Source: UBA11889 sp046582115 (GTDB taxonomy: Bacteria; Pseudomonadota; Gammaproteobacteria; Pseudomonadales; Azotimanducaceae). From it: a stretch of DNA of 12,522 nt. Under the pieces are notes generated by a model. The model had not been told where the DNA came from, searched no databases, and saw only the letters and a list, made by a program, of their open reading frames with translations. Below, in pieces: positions 1 through 7,546 of the stretch (position 1 is its first letter; each line of letters begins with the position of its first letter). The stretch lies in assembly GCA_046582115.1 (NCBI GenBank), contig JAYGFA010000049.1, forward strand, positions 1-12,522, read 5' to 3'. The translations under genes were made by a program, and so were the position numbers.

Positions 1-49
1 CGGTCGCTGATCTAGATACGGATTTCTAGGCAGTGGCGTTAACGCTGAA

Positions 50-862
50 TCAATTTATTGCGGGGTTTTTCCGATAGAGATCTCGGACATAGGGGTTTGC
101 TTTGCCCGTGTAGGTCGGGTGTAGGACCTGAACTTGGGTAGTCGCTGCGACGGGCCAGTCGGCGGGTATTTTCTGGATCTTCTCCACCATTTGCGCCTTG
201 ACTCTGTCGGGCAGCGAGGCGTAGGCCGGCTGAAACCATAACGTGATTACCGTCCTCCATTCAGAGGAATTGTTGGCATGAGCGGCATGCAGCAGCCGCG
301 CGTCCCCGATCACGAGGTCACCCGCTCGGACGGGAACATCCACTTCATCCGGTCTCATTGAAAAAGCGAGTTGGTCGAGGTCCTCGGCGCGAGAAAGCAT
401 GCCTGAATGTGGATTACCGATGTGTTCGTGCACTACGTTGTGGCGCTGATGCGAACCGGGAATGACGCGTAAACATCCGTTGTCAACGGACGTATCCGTG
501 AGGTAATACATCAAGAACACTTGTTGTGGCACCGTGTCGTAGGCCCTCGGGTCCTGCCATGCGAACCAGTCGTAGTGCCAGAACAACGGGGGGCTTTTGG
601 GCGGCTTGCTGATGATGTAGCCGTCGGTATACGTGGGCTTCTGAAACCCCATGGAGGAAAGCCGATTGAGCGCGGGCGCCCATGAAATTAGATCGGCAAA
701 TAGTGGGTCGGCCATGGCGCTACGCATTTCGCCTTGGGCACGGTGTGACGTACTCCGTCGGCTGGGGTCGCTTTGTTGCAGGCGCGCGACGACGCCGCGT
801 AGTTGCGATAAGAAGGGGCGGGTAAGAATGTCTTCAAAGATGCAATACCCGTCGTTAATCAA
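50..862 (-). CDS. Phytanoyl-CoA dioxygenase (PhyH) family protein
   Basis: A 270-residue non-haem Fe(II)/2-oxoglutarate-dependent oxygenase expected to hydroxylate a small cytoplasmic substrate. The iron site is visible: an H-x-D motif at H96/D98 (in FWHYDWF) and a distal histidine, probably H192, followed by N197 and R203, which fits the 2-oxoglutarate-binding arginine. Between them lies the family block ending NGCLRVIPGSH (128-138). Length is normal for PhyH. The start is TTG at 862; no ATG or GTG lies between it and the upstream in-frame stop at 923, and no clear Shine-Dalgarno precedes it, so the exact start is uncertain. The first residues (INDGYCIFED) match the usual PhyH opening, so little or nothing is missing. 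The substrate cannot be read from sequence; the family ranges from phytanoyl-CoA to ectoine and small natural products. No signal peptide is seen. Confidence 0.9.
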   Translation of the reverse strand: MINDGYCIFEDILTRPFLSQLRGVVARLQQSDPSRRSTSHRAQGEMRSAMADPLFADLISWAPALNRLSSMGFQKPTYTDGYIISKPPKSPPLFWHYDWFAWQDPRAYDTVPQQVFLMYYLTDTSVDNGCLRVIPGSHQRHNVVHEHIGNPHSGMLSRAEDLDQLAFSMRPDEVDVPVRAGDLVIGDARLLHAAHANNSSEWRTVITLWFQPAYASLPDRVKAQMVEKIQKIPADWPVAATTQVQVLHPTYTGKANPYVRDLYRKNPAIN

Positions 863-922
863 GCGCGACGATTGAAGCGTTTCGGTATTCAGGAACGTAG
901 CCCACCAAAAAATAGTCGCTTG

Positions 923-1339
923 CTACGCGTTGGTACTTTCATAAAAGCTGAGCAGCACTACCACAATGAACACGGCGACGGCGACGATCAGCCACTTATT
1001 AATACATGGCGATGATGGTTGAACAGGGGACCTTGAGGGTATCGCCTGCGGACGCGTGCTTCTATCGGGTGCGCGGTCTGACGTTTCGTGCGTTTCGGCC
1101 ACTGGTTTCTCGACATTGGAGTTTTGATCGTGTCCAGCACCTCGGTCGTGAAGTTTCGATTCGGCACCGTACCAGTCAATTCTAATGTGTCTAATGCACG
1201 GTGTTTGGACATCATCAACCTTTGTGAGAAAGAACCAATTATATCGCACACGCCGCCAACAAATTCGCGCTGTAAGTTCCCTTGTAGCGTCTGTACCAGG
1301 TTGTACTTTGACATAGCCCGAAGTGACATTGACGTCCAA
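923..1339 (-). CDS. Possible hypothetical protein with C-terminal membrane anchor
   Basis: I do not recognise this protein and am not certain it is real. From a possible TTG start at 1339 the frame gives 138 residues. The first part is rich in alternating hydrophobic and charged residues. A polar Pro/Ser/Thr/Asp-rich linker follows, then one strongly hydrophobic helix close to the end (WLIVAVAVFIVVVLLSFY) with only a short tail, the layout of a tail-anchored or C-terminally anchored membrane protein. The open frame continues upstream to a TTG at 1516, but that would overlap the divergent Sel1 gene. No Shine-Dalgarno sits before either TTG. It is 60 nt upstream of the PhyH gene on the same strand and could be co-transcribed with it. 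A competing frame (988-1380, same strand) lacks any recognisable feature. Confidence 0.35.
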   Translation of the reverse strand: MDVNVTSGYVKVQPGTDATRELTARICWRRVRYNWFFLTKVDDVQTPCIRHIRIDWYGAESKLHDRGAGHDQNSNVEKPVAETHETSDRAPDRSTRPQAIPSRSPVQPSSPCINKWLIVAVAVFIVVVLLSFYESTNA

Positions 1340-1428
1340 ATCGATAATATTGGTATGTATCTGGGACGTGGCTTTGGCACGCCGTGATCCGTCGATCGTG
1401 GGTGCCCGCCTGAAATAAGAAGAGTGAG

Positions 1429-2118
1429 ATGCGATACGGTATGAGAACCCTAGTCGTTGTCGTTGCGTTAAGTTTGGCGTCGGCGTCGTGGTCGGCGGAA
1501 AGCGAGCTGTTTCCAAACATTCGAAAAGCGCGCAAGCAGGCGCAGGAATCCGCCGCGTCTTCCGTTGTCGTGGACGAAGAAATGATCGTTACGGCTCCGA
1601 AACCGAAAAGAGGTCATGTTCCACAGTTTGAATATCTCCTAGAGACGTATAAGGCACGGAGCAAAGGCTCACTTCTCTACCGGCAGGGGAAATTCGCAGA
1701 AGCGTTTCCGTACCTACTAGTAGCCGCAAAGCGCGGATTTAAACTTGCCCAAGCCCGAGTTGGCTTTCTTTTTCAGCAAGGTCTTGGAACTGAACGCGAT
1801 GGCGAAGCAGCCATTGCCTGGCTTGCGCTCAGTTCGACACCCGACACGCTGCCCGAAATCAGGAATTACTTCCGCCAGCAATGGGCCAAGATTCCTGCCG
1901 AGTACTTGCCGTACCTCGAAGAGGTTATTGAAGAATACCGAGAAGAGTTTGGCGATCGCGAAAACCGAGTCGTTTGTGACATGTCGCGGAAAGCGGGTAC
2001 CCACTTTGGAAAACTGACATGTCGGTTTATGGATGAGTCCTTCTACCAGGATTTCAGCGAAGCGATTAATTCGGACGAAGCGATTCCGCAAATTGGTGGT
2101 GGTGGAAGCGGGTCGTAG
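1429..2118 (+). CDS. Secreted Sel1-repeat protein
   Basis: A 229-residue exported protein. Residues 1-23 form a Sec signal peptide (short basic start, hydrophobic stretch about 7-19, likely cleavage after SWSA, before E24). A charged region follows, then one degenerate and one clear Sel1-like repeat: about 78-105, and 107-136, which contains the GLGTERDGEAAIAWLALSS core. Sel1/TPR-like helices usually mediate protein-protein contacts, so a periplasmic scaffold role is likely. The C-terminal part carries two cysteines, C183 and C198, in a C-x(14)-C-R context that could form a disulfide. The protein ends in a Gly/Ser-rich tail (GGGGSGS). Start ATG 1429 is preceded by AGAAGAG at 1418-1424; an in-frame ATG at codon 5 is an alternative. 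The exact partner is unknown. Confidence 0.85.
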   Translation: MRYGMRTLVVVVALSLASASWSAESELFPNIRKARKQAQESAASSVVVDEEMIVTAPKPKRGHVPQFEYLLETYKARSKGSLLYRQGKFAEAFPYLLVAAKRGFKLAQARVGFLFQQGLGTERDGEAAIAWLALSSTPDTLPEIRNYFRQQWAKIPAEYLPYLEEVIEEYREEFGDRENRVVCDMSRKAGTHFGKLTCRFMDESFYQDFSEAINSDEAIPQIGGGGSGS

Positions 2119-2155
2119 TCGCAGGGAGCAGGTTATCCCGGCGGAGGCGGCGGTC

Positions 2156-2181
2156 AATAACGGATGCCTATCCCGGTTATT
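2156..2181 (+). other. Interrupted hairpin downstream of the Sel1 gene
   Basis: AATAAC (2156-2161) pairs with GTTATT (2176-2181), and inside it GGAT (2162-2165) pairs with ATCC (2170-2173) around the loop GCCT; a two-base CG bulge lies on the 3' side. It sits 38 nt after the Sel1 stop. There is no T-run behind it, so it is not a standard intrinsic terminator, but it may be an mRNA 3' stem. The rest of 2119-2293 shows nothing else I can support. Confidence 0.25.
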
Positions 2182-2293
2182 CGGTTCGGAACGTCGTCAT
2201 ATTGAGTTTCTAGTCGTCGCGCTAGGTCGACCAACAAGTTCTCAACGGGGAGGAAAGAAAACTGATGCTAAGGTCGGTTAAAGTGGCGCGTAC

Positions 2294-2836
2294 TTGAAAC
2301 CTGATGGGAGAAAACAGATCGCTACTACACTTTACGACGTCAGCATAAAAACGTACTCGCAGATTTTGGGCGCGGTGACGAAATTCCTTGAAAAAGGAAA
2401 GGAGCATTGCAACGCGAATGGGGTTGATCTCGATGCCGTGGTTGAAACGAGCCTATACGCGGACATGCTTCCCTTTCGTTTTCAGGTGGTCTCGGTTGCG
2501 CATCACTCTTTGGGTGCCATGGAGGGGGTGCAAGCGGGCGTCTTTACGCCTCCGTCAGCGCCCGATCTCGACTATGAGGGCCTCCAGGCGCTTGCGGGAG
2601 AGGCATATGAGAAGATCCAAGCGTATACACCGGAGGTTGTGAATGCGCTCGAAGGTGGCGCGGTGGATTTCAAGATCGGCGGACAAAGCATGCCGTTTAT
2701 CGCGGAAGATTTTCTGCTGTCGTTTTCGTTGCCCAATTTCTATTTCCACGCAACAACCGCATACGACATCCTTCGCATGCAAGGAGTACCGCTTGGCAAG
2801 CGCGACTTCCTGGGGCAAATGCGACTCAATATGTGA
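2294..2836 (+). CDS. DUF1993 family protein
   Basis: A 180-residue soluble protein clearly of the DUF1993 family, which is about 170 residues long and which I recall as grouped with the DinB/YfiT-like helical-bundle proteins. Recognisable family segments are LYADMLPFRFQV (54-65), FKIGGQSMPF (126-135), LPNFYFHATTAYDILR (146-161) and GVPLGKRDFLG (164-174). Histidines H70, H71 and H152 are candidates for a metal or ligand site, but the family has no established reaction. The start used is TTG at 2294, the only canonical codon between the upstream in-frame stop (2279-2281) and the conserved domain; the Shine-Dalgarno is weak. The domain proper begins near residue 12 (TLYDVSIKTYSQIL), so the protein is full length. 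It lies 175 nt after the Sel1 gene; co-transcription is possible but unproven. Confidence 0.85.
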   Translation: MKPDGRKQIATTLYDVSIKTYSQILGAVTKFLEKGKEHCNANGVDLDAVVETSLYADMLPFRFQVVSVAHHSLGAMEGVQAGVFTPPSAPDLDYEGLQALAGEAYEKIQAYTPEVVNALEGGAVDFKIGGQSMPFIAEDFLLSFSLPNFYFHATTAYDILRMQGVPLGKRDFLGQMRLNM

Positions 2837-2858
2837 TCAACGGGGGCGGGCTAGGACG

Positions 2859-3125
2859 ATGGCCCCTCGCTTAACGCATATTTTTGGATCTTGGGGCACT
2901 GCGCCTGATATGGGTCGATATAGAGTTCGAAGTTTGCGGAGCATCTTGTGGCTTTTGTTGTCGGCGGCGGTGCAAATCCCGCACGCTGCGACATTCGACA
3001 TTGACAACGATGGCACCACGACGTCGCGAAAGCACGGCCTGGTATTGGTGATGGTCCTAACCACATTGATCGCCGTTCTAGATTACTGTAGAGGCTGGGT
3101 AGTGCGACGTACACGAAAATATTGA
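2859..3125 (+). CDS. Possible small membrane protein (88 residues)
   Basis: An unrecognised small frame with membrane-protein character. From ATG 2859 it gives 88 residues with two hydrophobic stretches: about 29-43 (ILWLLLSAAVQIPHA) and 60-76 (GLVLVMVLTTLIAVLDY). A short acidic loop (FDIDNDG) separates them and a basic tail follows (GWVVRRTRKY). An in-frame ATG at codon 18 (2910) would make the first stretch resemble a signal peptide with an A-x-A-type site near PHA-A. A G-rich stretch and AGGA precede ATG 2859, the AGGA at very short spacing. It starts 22 nt after the DUF1993 stop on the same strand. Without a homologue it could be chance; no better gene is seen in 2837-3161 on either strand. 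Confidence 0.4.
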   Translation: MAPRLTHIFGSWGTAPDMGRYRVRSLRSILWLLLSAAVQIPHAATFDIDNDGTTTSRKHGLVLVMVLTTLIAVLDYCRGWVVRRTRKY

Positions 3126-3135
3126 AATATATTTT
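3116..3135 (+). promoter_or_regulatory. AT-rich leader with 7-bp inverted repeat before the CoA-transferase
   Basis: AAAATAT (3116-3122) and ATATTTT (3129-3135) form a perfect inverted repeat with a 6-nt spacer. It lies in a strongly AT-rich stretch (about 3113-3161) directly before the CoA-transferase start and overlaps the stop of the possible small membrane ORF. TAAAAT at 3138-3143 resembles a sigma-70 -10 box, but no good -35 is placed 16-18 nt upstream. It is likely a promoter or operator region, though an AT-only stem ending the upstream transcript is also possible. Confidence 0.35.
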
Positions 3136-3161
3136 AATAAAATACAACAAGTTACGAATAT

Positions 3162-5567
3162 ATGTTAACACCGTATAGAGTTATTGATCTTACTGGTGAC
3201 GCAGGAATGTTTTGCGGTTACCTGCTTGCCCACTTAGGCGCAGAAGTCATATCCATTGAACCTCCGGAGGGATCTTCTACCCGCTACCTTGAGCCGACCC
3301 TGCCCGGGTCCGATCACAGCTTATGGTGGGAAGCGTACGCGCGAGGTAGAACGTGCGTTGACATCGACATTGGGCGTGATCAGGGTCGTGCCGCATTTCG
3401 TGATCTGGTAGGTGGAGCGGACTTTGTTGTTCACGGTCTTAACGAGCGTGTTGCTGCCGAGAATGGGTTGGCATATGAGGTACTCAAGGAGCTAAACCCT
3501 AGCGTCATCGTGGTCGCGATTACCGCATTTGGGGCAAGTGGTCCGAAAGCCGAGTGGCCTGCATCTGATTTGACTGTATGGGCGTCAAGCGGTGCCCACA
3601 TACTGGCAGGCGATGCCGACCGAGCGCCCGTTCGCACGTCAGTGCCCCAGACATTTTTCCACGCTGGTGCTGATGCAGCAGGCGCCGCCCTTATAGCCCT
3701 TTACGAGCGCCATCGCAGCGGTCTGGGCCAATACATCGACGTGTCCGCACAGCAGTCGTCGGCACAGGCTGCTTTGTCGGCGATTCTTGCGACACCCAAC
3801 GGCGGCGGCATGACCATAAATCGGACCGCGGGCGGTGTCGCTGGGCTATTTCCGATTCAGCTAACTTGGCCGTGCAGGGACGGTTACGTCGCGATCACCT
3901 TTCTTTTTGGCCCGGCGTTTACCGAACCGAATAAACGTCTCCTGAACTGGCTTTTTGAATACGGTGCGTGCACGGCTAAGGAAGCGGAGGTGGACTGGGG
4001 CTTGGAGATCGCGGCAATGAATGCCGAAGGAAAATCGCCGGAGCCGTACTTTGCCTTATGCAAAAAGATTGAAGGGTTTACCTTGGCGCGAACACAAGCG
4101 GAACTCTTTGAGGAAGGATTGGGAAGGGGCATCTACATTGCGCCGACCTTTGACATAGGCGGGTTGATGCAGGAGCCGCACTTTAAGGCACGCGATTTCT
4201 GGCACCAGATTGAAGTTGACGGACAAAGTGTGGTCGTTCCCGGCGCATTCGCCAAATTTTCAAGCGCACCGCTCAAGTTACCGGATGCCGTTTCAGCCGT
4301 CGTACCGCCCAACAAGGTGAAGCAACGCGTCGCGCCACGACCCAGGTCCGAACGAGGGCAAAACCAAAATCAGTCGCTAGCCGGGCTTAAGGTGCTTGAT
4401 TTTATGTGGGTGATCGCAGGGCCCTTTTTCACCCGTGTATTGGCGGATTACGGCGCCACCGTGATTAAGGTTGAGTCGAGCTCGAAGCTTGAGCCGGCGC
4501 GTGGTGCACCGACATTCAAGGACGGCGAACCCGGCATAGAATCGGGCGTTCCCTTCGCCAACTTCAATGCGGGGAAGTTGGGGATCACCGTCGATCCTTC
4601 GAACCCGGCTGGACGGGAGGTGATTCTCGACTTAGTACGTTGGGCAGATGTTGTGACCGAATCGTTCTCTCCCAAAGCGATGAGGGCTTGGAATCTCGAC
4701 TATGCATCGCTTCGCGAGGTGAACCCGGACATTATCATGGTCTCAAGTTGTTTGATGGGGCAGACGGGACCGCGGGCACAGGTACCTGGTTACGGGAATA
4801 TGGCAGCTGCGATTACTGGGTTCTATGATCTTACCGGATGGTCGGACCGATCGCCGGCGGGTCCCTACCTGGCCTATACGGATGGCGTCTCACCTCGATT
4901 TATGCTGGCGTCACTGTTGGCGGCGTTGGACCATCGTCGACGAACGGGGCAGGGCCAACACATCGACCTTTCGCAGGCCGAGGCAGCGTTGCACTTGTTA
5001 GTGCCCGCGATTCTCGATTACCAGTTGAATGATCATCTGTGGCGCCGTGACGGAAATCGTGATCTCGATCTATGTCCACATGGCGTTTACCCGGCTCGTG
5101 GTAGTGATCGCTGGATCGCAATCGCGTGTCAATCGGATCGTGCGTGGGTCGCGTTTCAACACGCGCTGGGGTGGGTTGAGGACGAGTCCTTGGGAACGGT
5201 TGTTGCTCGGCGTTTGCGTCAGGATGAACTTGATCGGCGTATCCAGGAATGGACCGCCACGCAAGACGAGCGAACGATCGAGGCTATCCTCATTGACGCG
5301 GGCGTGGCGGCACACGTTGTGCAGAATTCGCCCGAGTGTTGGGTGGACCCGCAACTTGCTCACCGGCAACATTTTGTTCGGACGGACCACGCTTCGTTGG
5401 GTGAAATCGTGGTTGAGGGATCTCGGTTCAAACTGTCTCGTACCCCAGCAGATATCCGTCGAGCCGGCCCAGAGCTTGGAGAACATAACGTCCATGTACT
5501 CGAGACCATACTCGGTTATGGGCCAGATCAAATTGCCGATGTCTTTGCTTCTATGGCGATGGAATAA
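3162..5567 (+). CDS. Tandem class III (CaiB/BaiF) CoA-transferase fusion
   Basis: An 801-residue fusion of two family III CoA-transferase domains; single-domain enzymes are about 400 residues. Domain 1 spans about 3-375 (opening YRVIDLTGDAG; GLGQYIDVSAQ at 187-197). Domain 2 spans about 405-795 (opening LAGLKVLDFMWVIAGP; GQGQHIDLSQAEAAL at 596-610). The linker (about 380-405) is rich in Arg, Pro and Gln. Each half keeps an aspartate at the catalytic position: D171 (in HAGADAAGAAL) and D574 (in AYTDGVSPRF). In this family that residue carries the mixed anhydride when CoA is moved from a CoA thioester to a free carboxylate. Where family III enzymes form interlocked dimers, a fusion may supply both halves in one chain. 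The DMSP enzyme DddD shares this architecture, but no DMSP gene is nearby, so the substrate is open. The ATG has no strong Shine-Dalgarno and follows an AT-rich leader. Confidence 0.92.
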   Translation: MLTPYRVIDLTGDAGMFCGYLLAHLGAEVISIEPPEGSSTRYLEPTLPGSDHSLWWEAYARGRTCVDIDIGRDQGRAAFRDLVGGADFVVHGLNERVAAENGLAYEVLKELNPSVIVVAITAFGASGPKAEWPASDLTVWASSGAHILAGDADRAPVRTSVPQTFFHAGADAAGAALIALYERHRSGLGQYIDVSAQQSSAQAALSAILATPNGGGMTINRTAGGVAGLFPIQLTWPCRDGYVAITFLFGPAFTEPNKRLLNWLFEYGACTAKEAEVDWGLEIAAMNAEGKSPEPYFALCKKIEGFTLARTQAELFEEGLGRGIYIAPTFDIGGLMQEPHFKARDFWHQIEVDGQSVVVPGAFAKFSSAPLKLPDAVSAVVPPNKVKQRVAPRPRSERGQNQNQSLAGLKVLDFMWVIAGPFFTRVLADYGATVIKVESSSKLEPARGAPTFKDGEPGIESGVPFANFNAGKLGITVDPSNPAGREVILDLVRWADVVTESFSPKAMRAWNLDYASLREVNPDIIMVSSCLMGQTGPRAQVPGYGNMAAAITGFYDLTGWSDRSPAGPYLAYTDGVSPRFMLASLLAALDHRRRTGQGQHIDLSQAEAALHLLVPAILDYQLNDHLWRRDGNRDLDLCPHGVYPARGSDRWIAIACQSDRAWVAFQHALGWVEDESLGTVVARRLRQDELDRRIQEWTATQDERTIEAILIDAGVAAHVVQNSPECWVDPQLAHRQHFVRTDHASLGEIVVEGSRFKLSRTPADIRRAGPELGEHNVHVLETILGYGPDQIADVFASMAME

Positions 5568-5669
5568 CGGCTCAACGTAAAAACCCACGCCCACCGCCGG
5601 AATTAATTGTCTAGAACTCAGCTGCGGGGAATGTACCGCGAGGTAGCCGGCCCGCGTCGATGGGGTTGG

Positions 5670-7055
5670 TCAGAACATGGGATCGATAGGACAGATTTGG
5701 CCCACGGCGGCTTCGATAGCTTCGGCACCGGACAGTGCGAGGTCGTCTCGCCACCTATCGGCGTAGACCTGGACGCCAGTTGGAAGACCGTCAGCGACAC
5801 CCATCGGTACGGCCGCGCTCGGTAATCCCAATACGTTGGCAGGTGAAATGAAGCGTAAAAGATCGACTGCTAGTTCCAAGCCAATCACGCCATTTAGATC
5901 GGCATCGTGTTCAAATTGCGGGCCGGTCCAGGTGGGTCCTACCATGATCGGGATATCGGCGAAAAATTCGGACCAGCGCCTGCTAAGTCGGTTTCTTTCA
6001 GCGTGAATATCCACCAGCCCTACGGCGTCGGGATCATTCCGCTCGCAGATTAGTCGTAAGAATTCGAGTGCCCCATCGGTCATGACCGCGGACATCTCCT
6101 CCAGTAGCGGTTTAAAGTCGGCGGATAAGTGGTGCACCCAAACTTCGTGGACGTGCGCGAGTTCGGGGGGCTGAATCTCGACGGTTTCCCACCCAGATTG
6201 TTGCAACGCCGACGCCGCTTCGAGAACCGCACCTAGGGTCGATTCGGGCAGCTCAACGCCGGGTATTTCGGTAACAATTGCGGCCCGTTTTTCGACGGCG
6301 GGCCCGTACAGAGGAGCGTCCGTCGACACAGGGTCTCGCGGATCTCGACCGCTTAGAATTTCATACGCAAGACGTACATCTTTGATGTGGCGGGCCATGG
6401 GTCCTTCGACAAGTAAGAGTTGTGACGCGAGGCGTGAATCCTCTGGCGGAATCGACGATGCGTGAGGAATTCTACCGGCCGACGGTTTCAGCGATGCGAC
6501 GCCACAACAAAATGCAGGATTCCTGACCGAGCCGCCGATATCGTTACCAAGCCCTAGCGGGCTCATTCCTGAAGCCAACGCTGCGGCTTCGCCGCCGCTT
6601 GAACCACCCGGGGTTCGATCTGCGTGCCAAGGATTCAGCGTTCTACCGTGCAGAGGATTGTCAGTGGTAATTCTCAGACCCAACTCAGGCAAGTTGGTGC
6701 GACCGAGCGGAATTGCGCCAGCAGCTTTCATCCGAGCAACCACCGGGGCGTCCAAAGGAGGCATCGAGTCGGCGAGGGCAGGAATCCCTCTCGTTGTGGC
6801 TGAATCGAGACAGTCAATGTTCTCTTTAATGGTGAACGGAACGCCATGGAGACGTCCTGTCGGCTCTTGCGTATCCGCCTCTGCAGCAGCAGTACGGGCG
6901 GAATCGGCGAGCACGACGGTGATTGCGTTTAGCTTAGGGTTCACCACGGCAATCCTGCCGAGATGGCTTTCCACAACTTCTTCGCAAGACGCTTGCTTAG
7001 TTCTGATGAGTTCAGCGAGCGTGGTCGCCGATTGCCGCCAAAGATCGTCCGCCAT
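5670..7055 (-). CDS. Amidase signature family enzyme
   Basis: A 461-residue cytoplasmic amidohydrolase with the full amidase-signature triad: K77 (in FTIKENID), cis-serine S152 (in GGSSGG) and nucleophile S176 (in DIGGSVRNPA). S152 and S176 are 24 residues apart, as in FAAH and malonamidase. It should hydrolyse a carboxamide to acid and ammonia (or amine). The family also includes GatA, but nothing like GatB or GatC is beside it and the C-terminal part differs from tRNA amidotransferases, so a free catabolic amidase is favoured. The ATG at 7055 has AGAGGG at 7063-7068 with 7-nt spacing. It is the last gene of a co-directional run, 88 nt after the cupin gene, and converges on the CoA-transferase across about 100 nt with no clear terminator. 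No signal peptide; substrate not deducible. Confidence 0.93.
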   Translation of the reverse strand: MADDLWRQSATTLAELIRTKQASCEEVVESHLGRIAVVNPKLNAITVVLADSARTAAAEADTQEPTGRLHGVPFTIKENIDCLDSATTRGIPALADSMPPLDAPVVARMKAAGAIPLGRTNLPELGLRITTDNPLHGRTLNPWHADRTPGGSSGGEAAALASGMSPLGLGNDIGGSVRNPAFCCGVASLKPSAGRIPHASSIPPEDSRLASQLLLVEGPMARHIKDVRLAYEILSGRDPRDPVSTDAPLYGPAVEKRAAIVTEIPGVELPESTLGAVLEAASALQQSGWETVEIQPPELAHVHEVWVHHLSADFKPLLEEMSAVMTDGALEFLRLICERNDPDAVGLVDIHAERNRLSRRWSEFFADIPIMVGPTWTGPQFEHDADLNGVIGLELAVDLLRFISPANVLGLPSAAVPMGVADGLPTGVQVYADRWRDDLALSGAEAIEAAVGQICPIDPMF

Positions 7056-7143
7056 GTGTGCACCCTCTACGGAGATCGCCCGAGTTCTGCCTCGACACGT
7101 ACCTTAGAGACCGGTTCGTTCAGAGGCCGTGAGTTTGACCGAG

Positions 7144-7506
7144 TTATATCCAGATATCATTGGCTGCGATTTGCTCGCCGCCAGAATCTCCCGTATTTAC
7201 GGTGCCGCTAGGTTCGATGATCAAGACTTTACATTCCTCAGCCGCAAAGGGCCGATGTAGTTCACCGCGTTCGACTACCATCATTTCCCCCTGGTTTAAT
7301 TCAACTGTTGTATCGGTAAATTCGATACTCATGGCTCCCTCGATAACAAGAAAGACTTCGTCCGTATCTTTATGGTCGTGCCAAACGAAGGTCCCTTTAA
7401 GTTTGACGAGTTTGAATTGGTAGTCGTTCATTTCAGCAACGACTTTGGGTGACCAGTGGTCGGAAAATAGATCAAACTTCGACAATAAATTGAGGGGTTC
7501 TTTCAT
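7144..7506 (-). CDS. Small cupin-fold protein
   Basis: A 120-residue single-domain cupin. Cupin motif 1 supplies H43, H45 and E50 (in FVWHDHKDTDEVFLVIEG), motif 2 supplies H84 (in GELHRPF); these would bind one divalent metal. Such small cupins act as isomerases, dioxygenases or small-molecule binding proteins, and the exact role is unknown. I chose the ATG at 7506 (MKEPLNLLSKF), where homologues of this type usually begin. The frame stays open to a TTG at 7554, but that TTG overlaps a GGAGGT ribosome-binding motif, so it is unlikely to be the start. No Shine-Dalgarno stands directly before ATG 7506; translation is probably coupled to a 13-codon leader ORF ending in an ATGA overlap. It lies between the metallophosphoesterase and amidase genes. 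Confidence 0.88.
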   Translation of the reverse strand: MKEPLNLLSKFDLFSDHWSPKVVAEMNDYQFKLVKLKGTFVWHDHKDTDEVFLVIEGAMSIEFTDTTVELNQGEMMVVERGELHRPFAAEECKVLIIEPSGTVNTGDSGGEQIAANDIWI

Positions 7507-7544
7507 GGGTCGCCCGAAAAGCACTGATAGATATCTGTTTTCAT
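7503..7544 (-). CDS. Possible 13-codon leader ORF overlapping the cupin start
   Basis: An ATG at 7544 opens a frame encoding MKTDIYQCFSGDP and ends in TGA at 7505-7503. The stop overlaps the cupin ATG as ATGA (7506-7503). A perfect GGAGGT (7547-7552) lies upstream, but only 2 nt from the ATG, shorter than the usual 5-9. The arrangement suggests translational coupling: ribosomes ending here restart on the cupin ATG. The peptide itself may have no function. Confidence 0.4.
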   Translation of the reverse strand: MKTDIYQCFSGDP

Positions 7545-7546
7545 GG

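Noticed and set aside
36..45. Palindrome GCGTTAACGC after the first PhyH gene
   Set aside because: Ten bases with no loop and no T-run; not a convincing terminator.
988..1380. 130-codon minus-strand frame starting with GTG at 1380
   Set aside because: No domain, signal or membrane feature; it overlaps the frame with the C-terminal membrane helix, which looks more protein-like.
1088..1387. 99-codon plus-strand frame with a hydrophobic start
   Set aside because: Antisense to the better minus-strand candidate; the rest of the frame has no coherent pattern and no Shine-Dalgarno was seen.
2851..3171. 106-codon minus-strand frame with hydrophobic N-terminus
   Set aside because: Start lies in the AT-rich leader, where low complexity gives hydrophobic codons; the remainder looks random.
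3162..5567. Calling the tandem CoA-transferase DddD
   Set aside because: Architecture alone is shared by many CoA-transferases, and no DMSP transporter or other ddd gene is present in the window.
5029..5594. Long frames on both strands overlapping the end of the CoA-transferase
   Set aside because: Both lie over a conserved domain in the correct frame and show no family resemblance.
5568..5669. Search for a bidirectional terminator between convergent CoA-transferase and amidase genes
   Set aside because: No GC-rich hairpin followed by a T-run on either strand could be identified.
6658..7107. 149-codon plus-strand frame
   Set aside because: Antisense to the amidase active-site region, hence a shadow.
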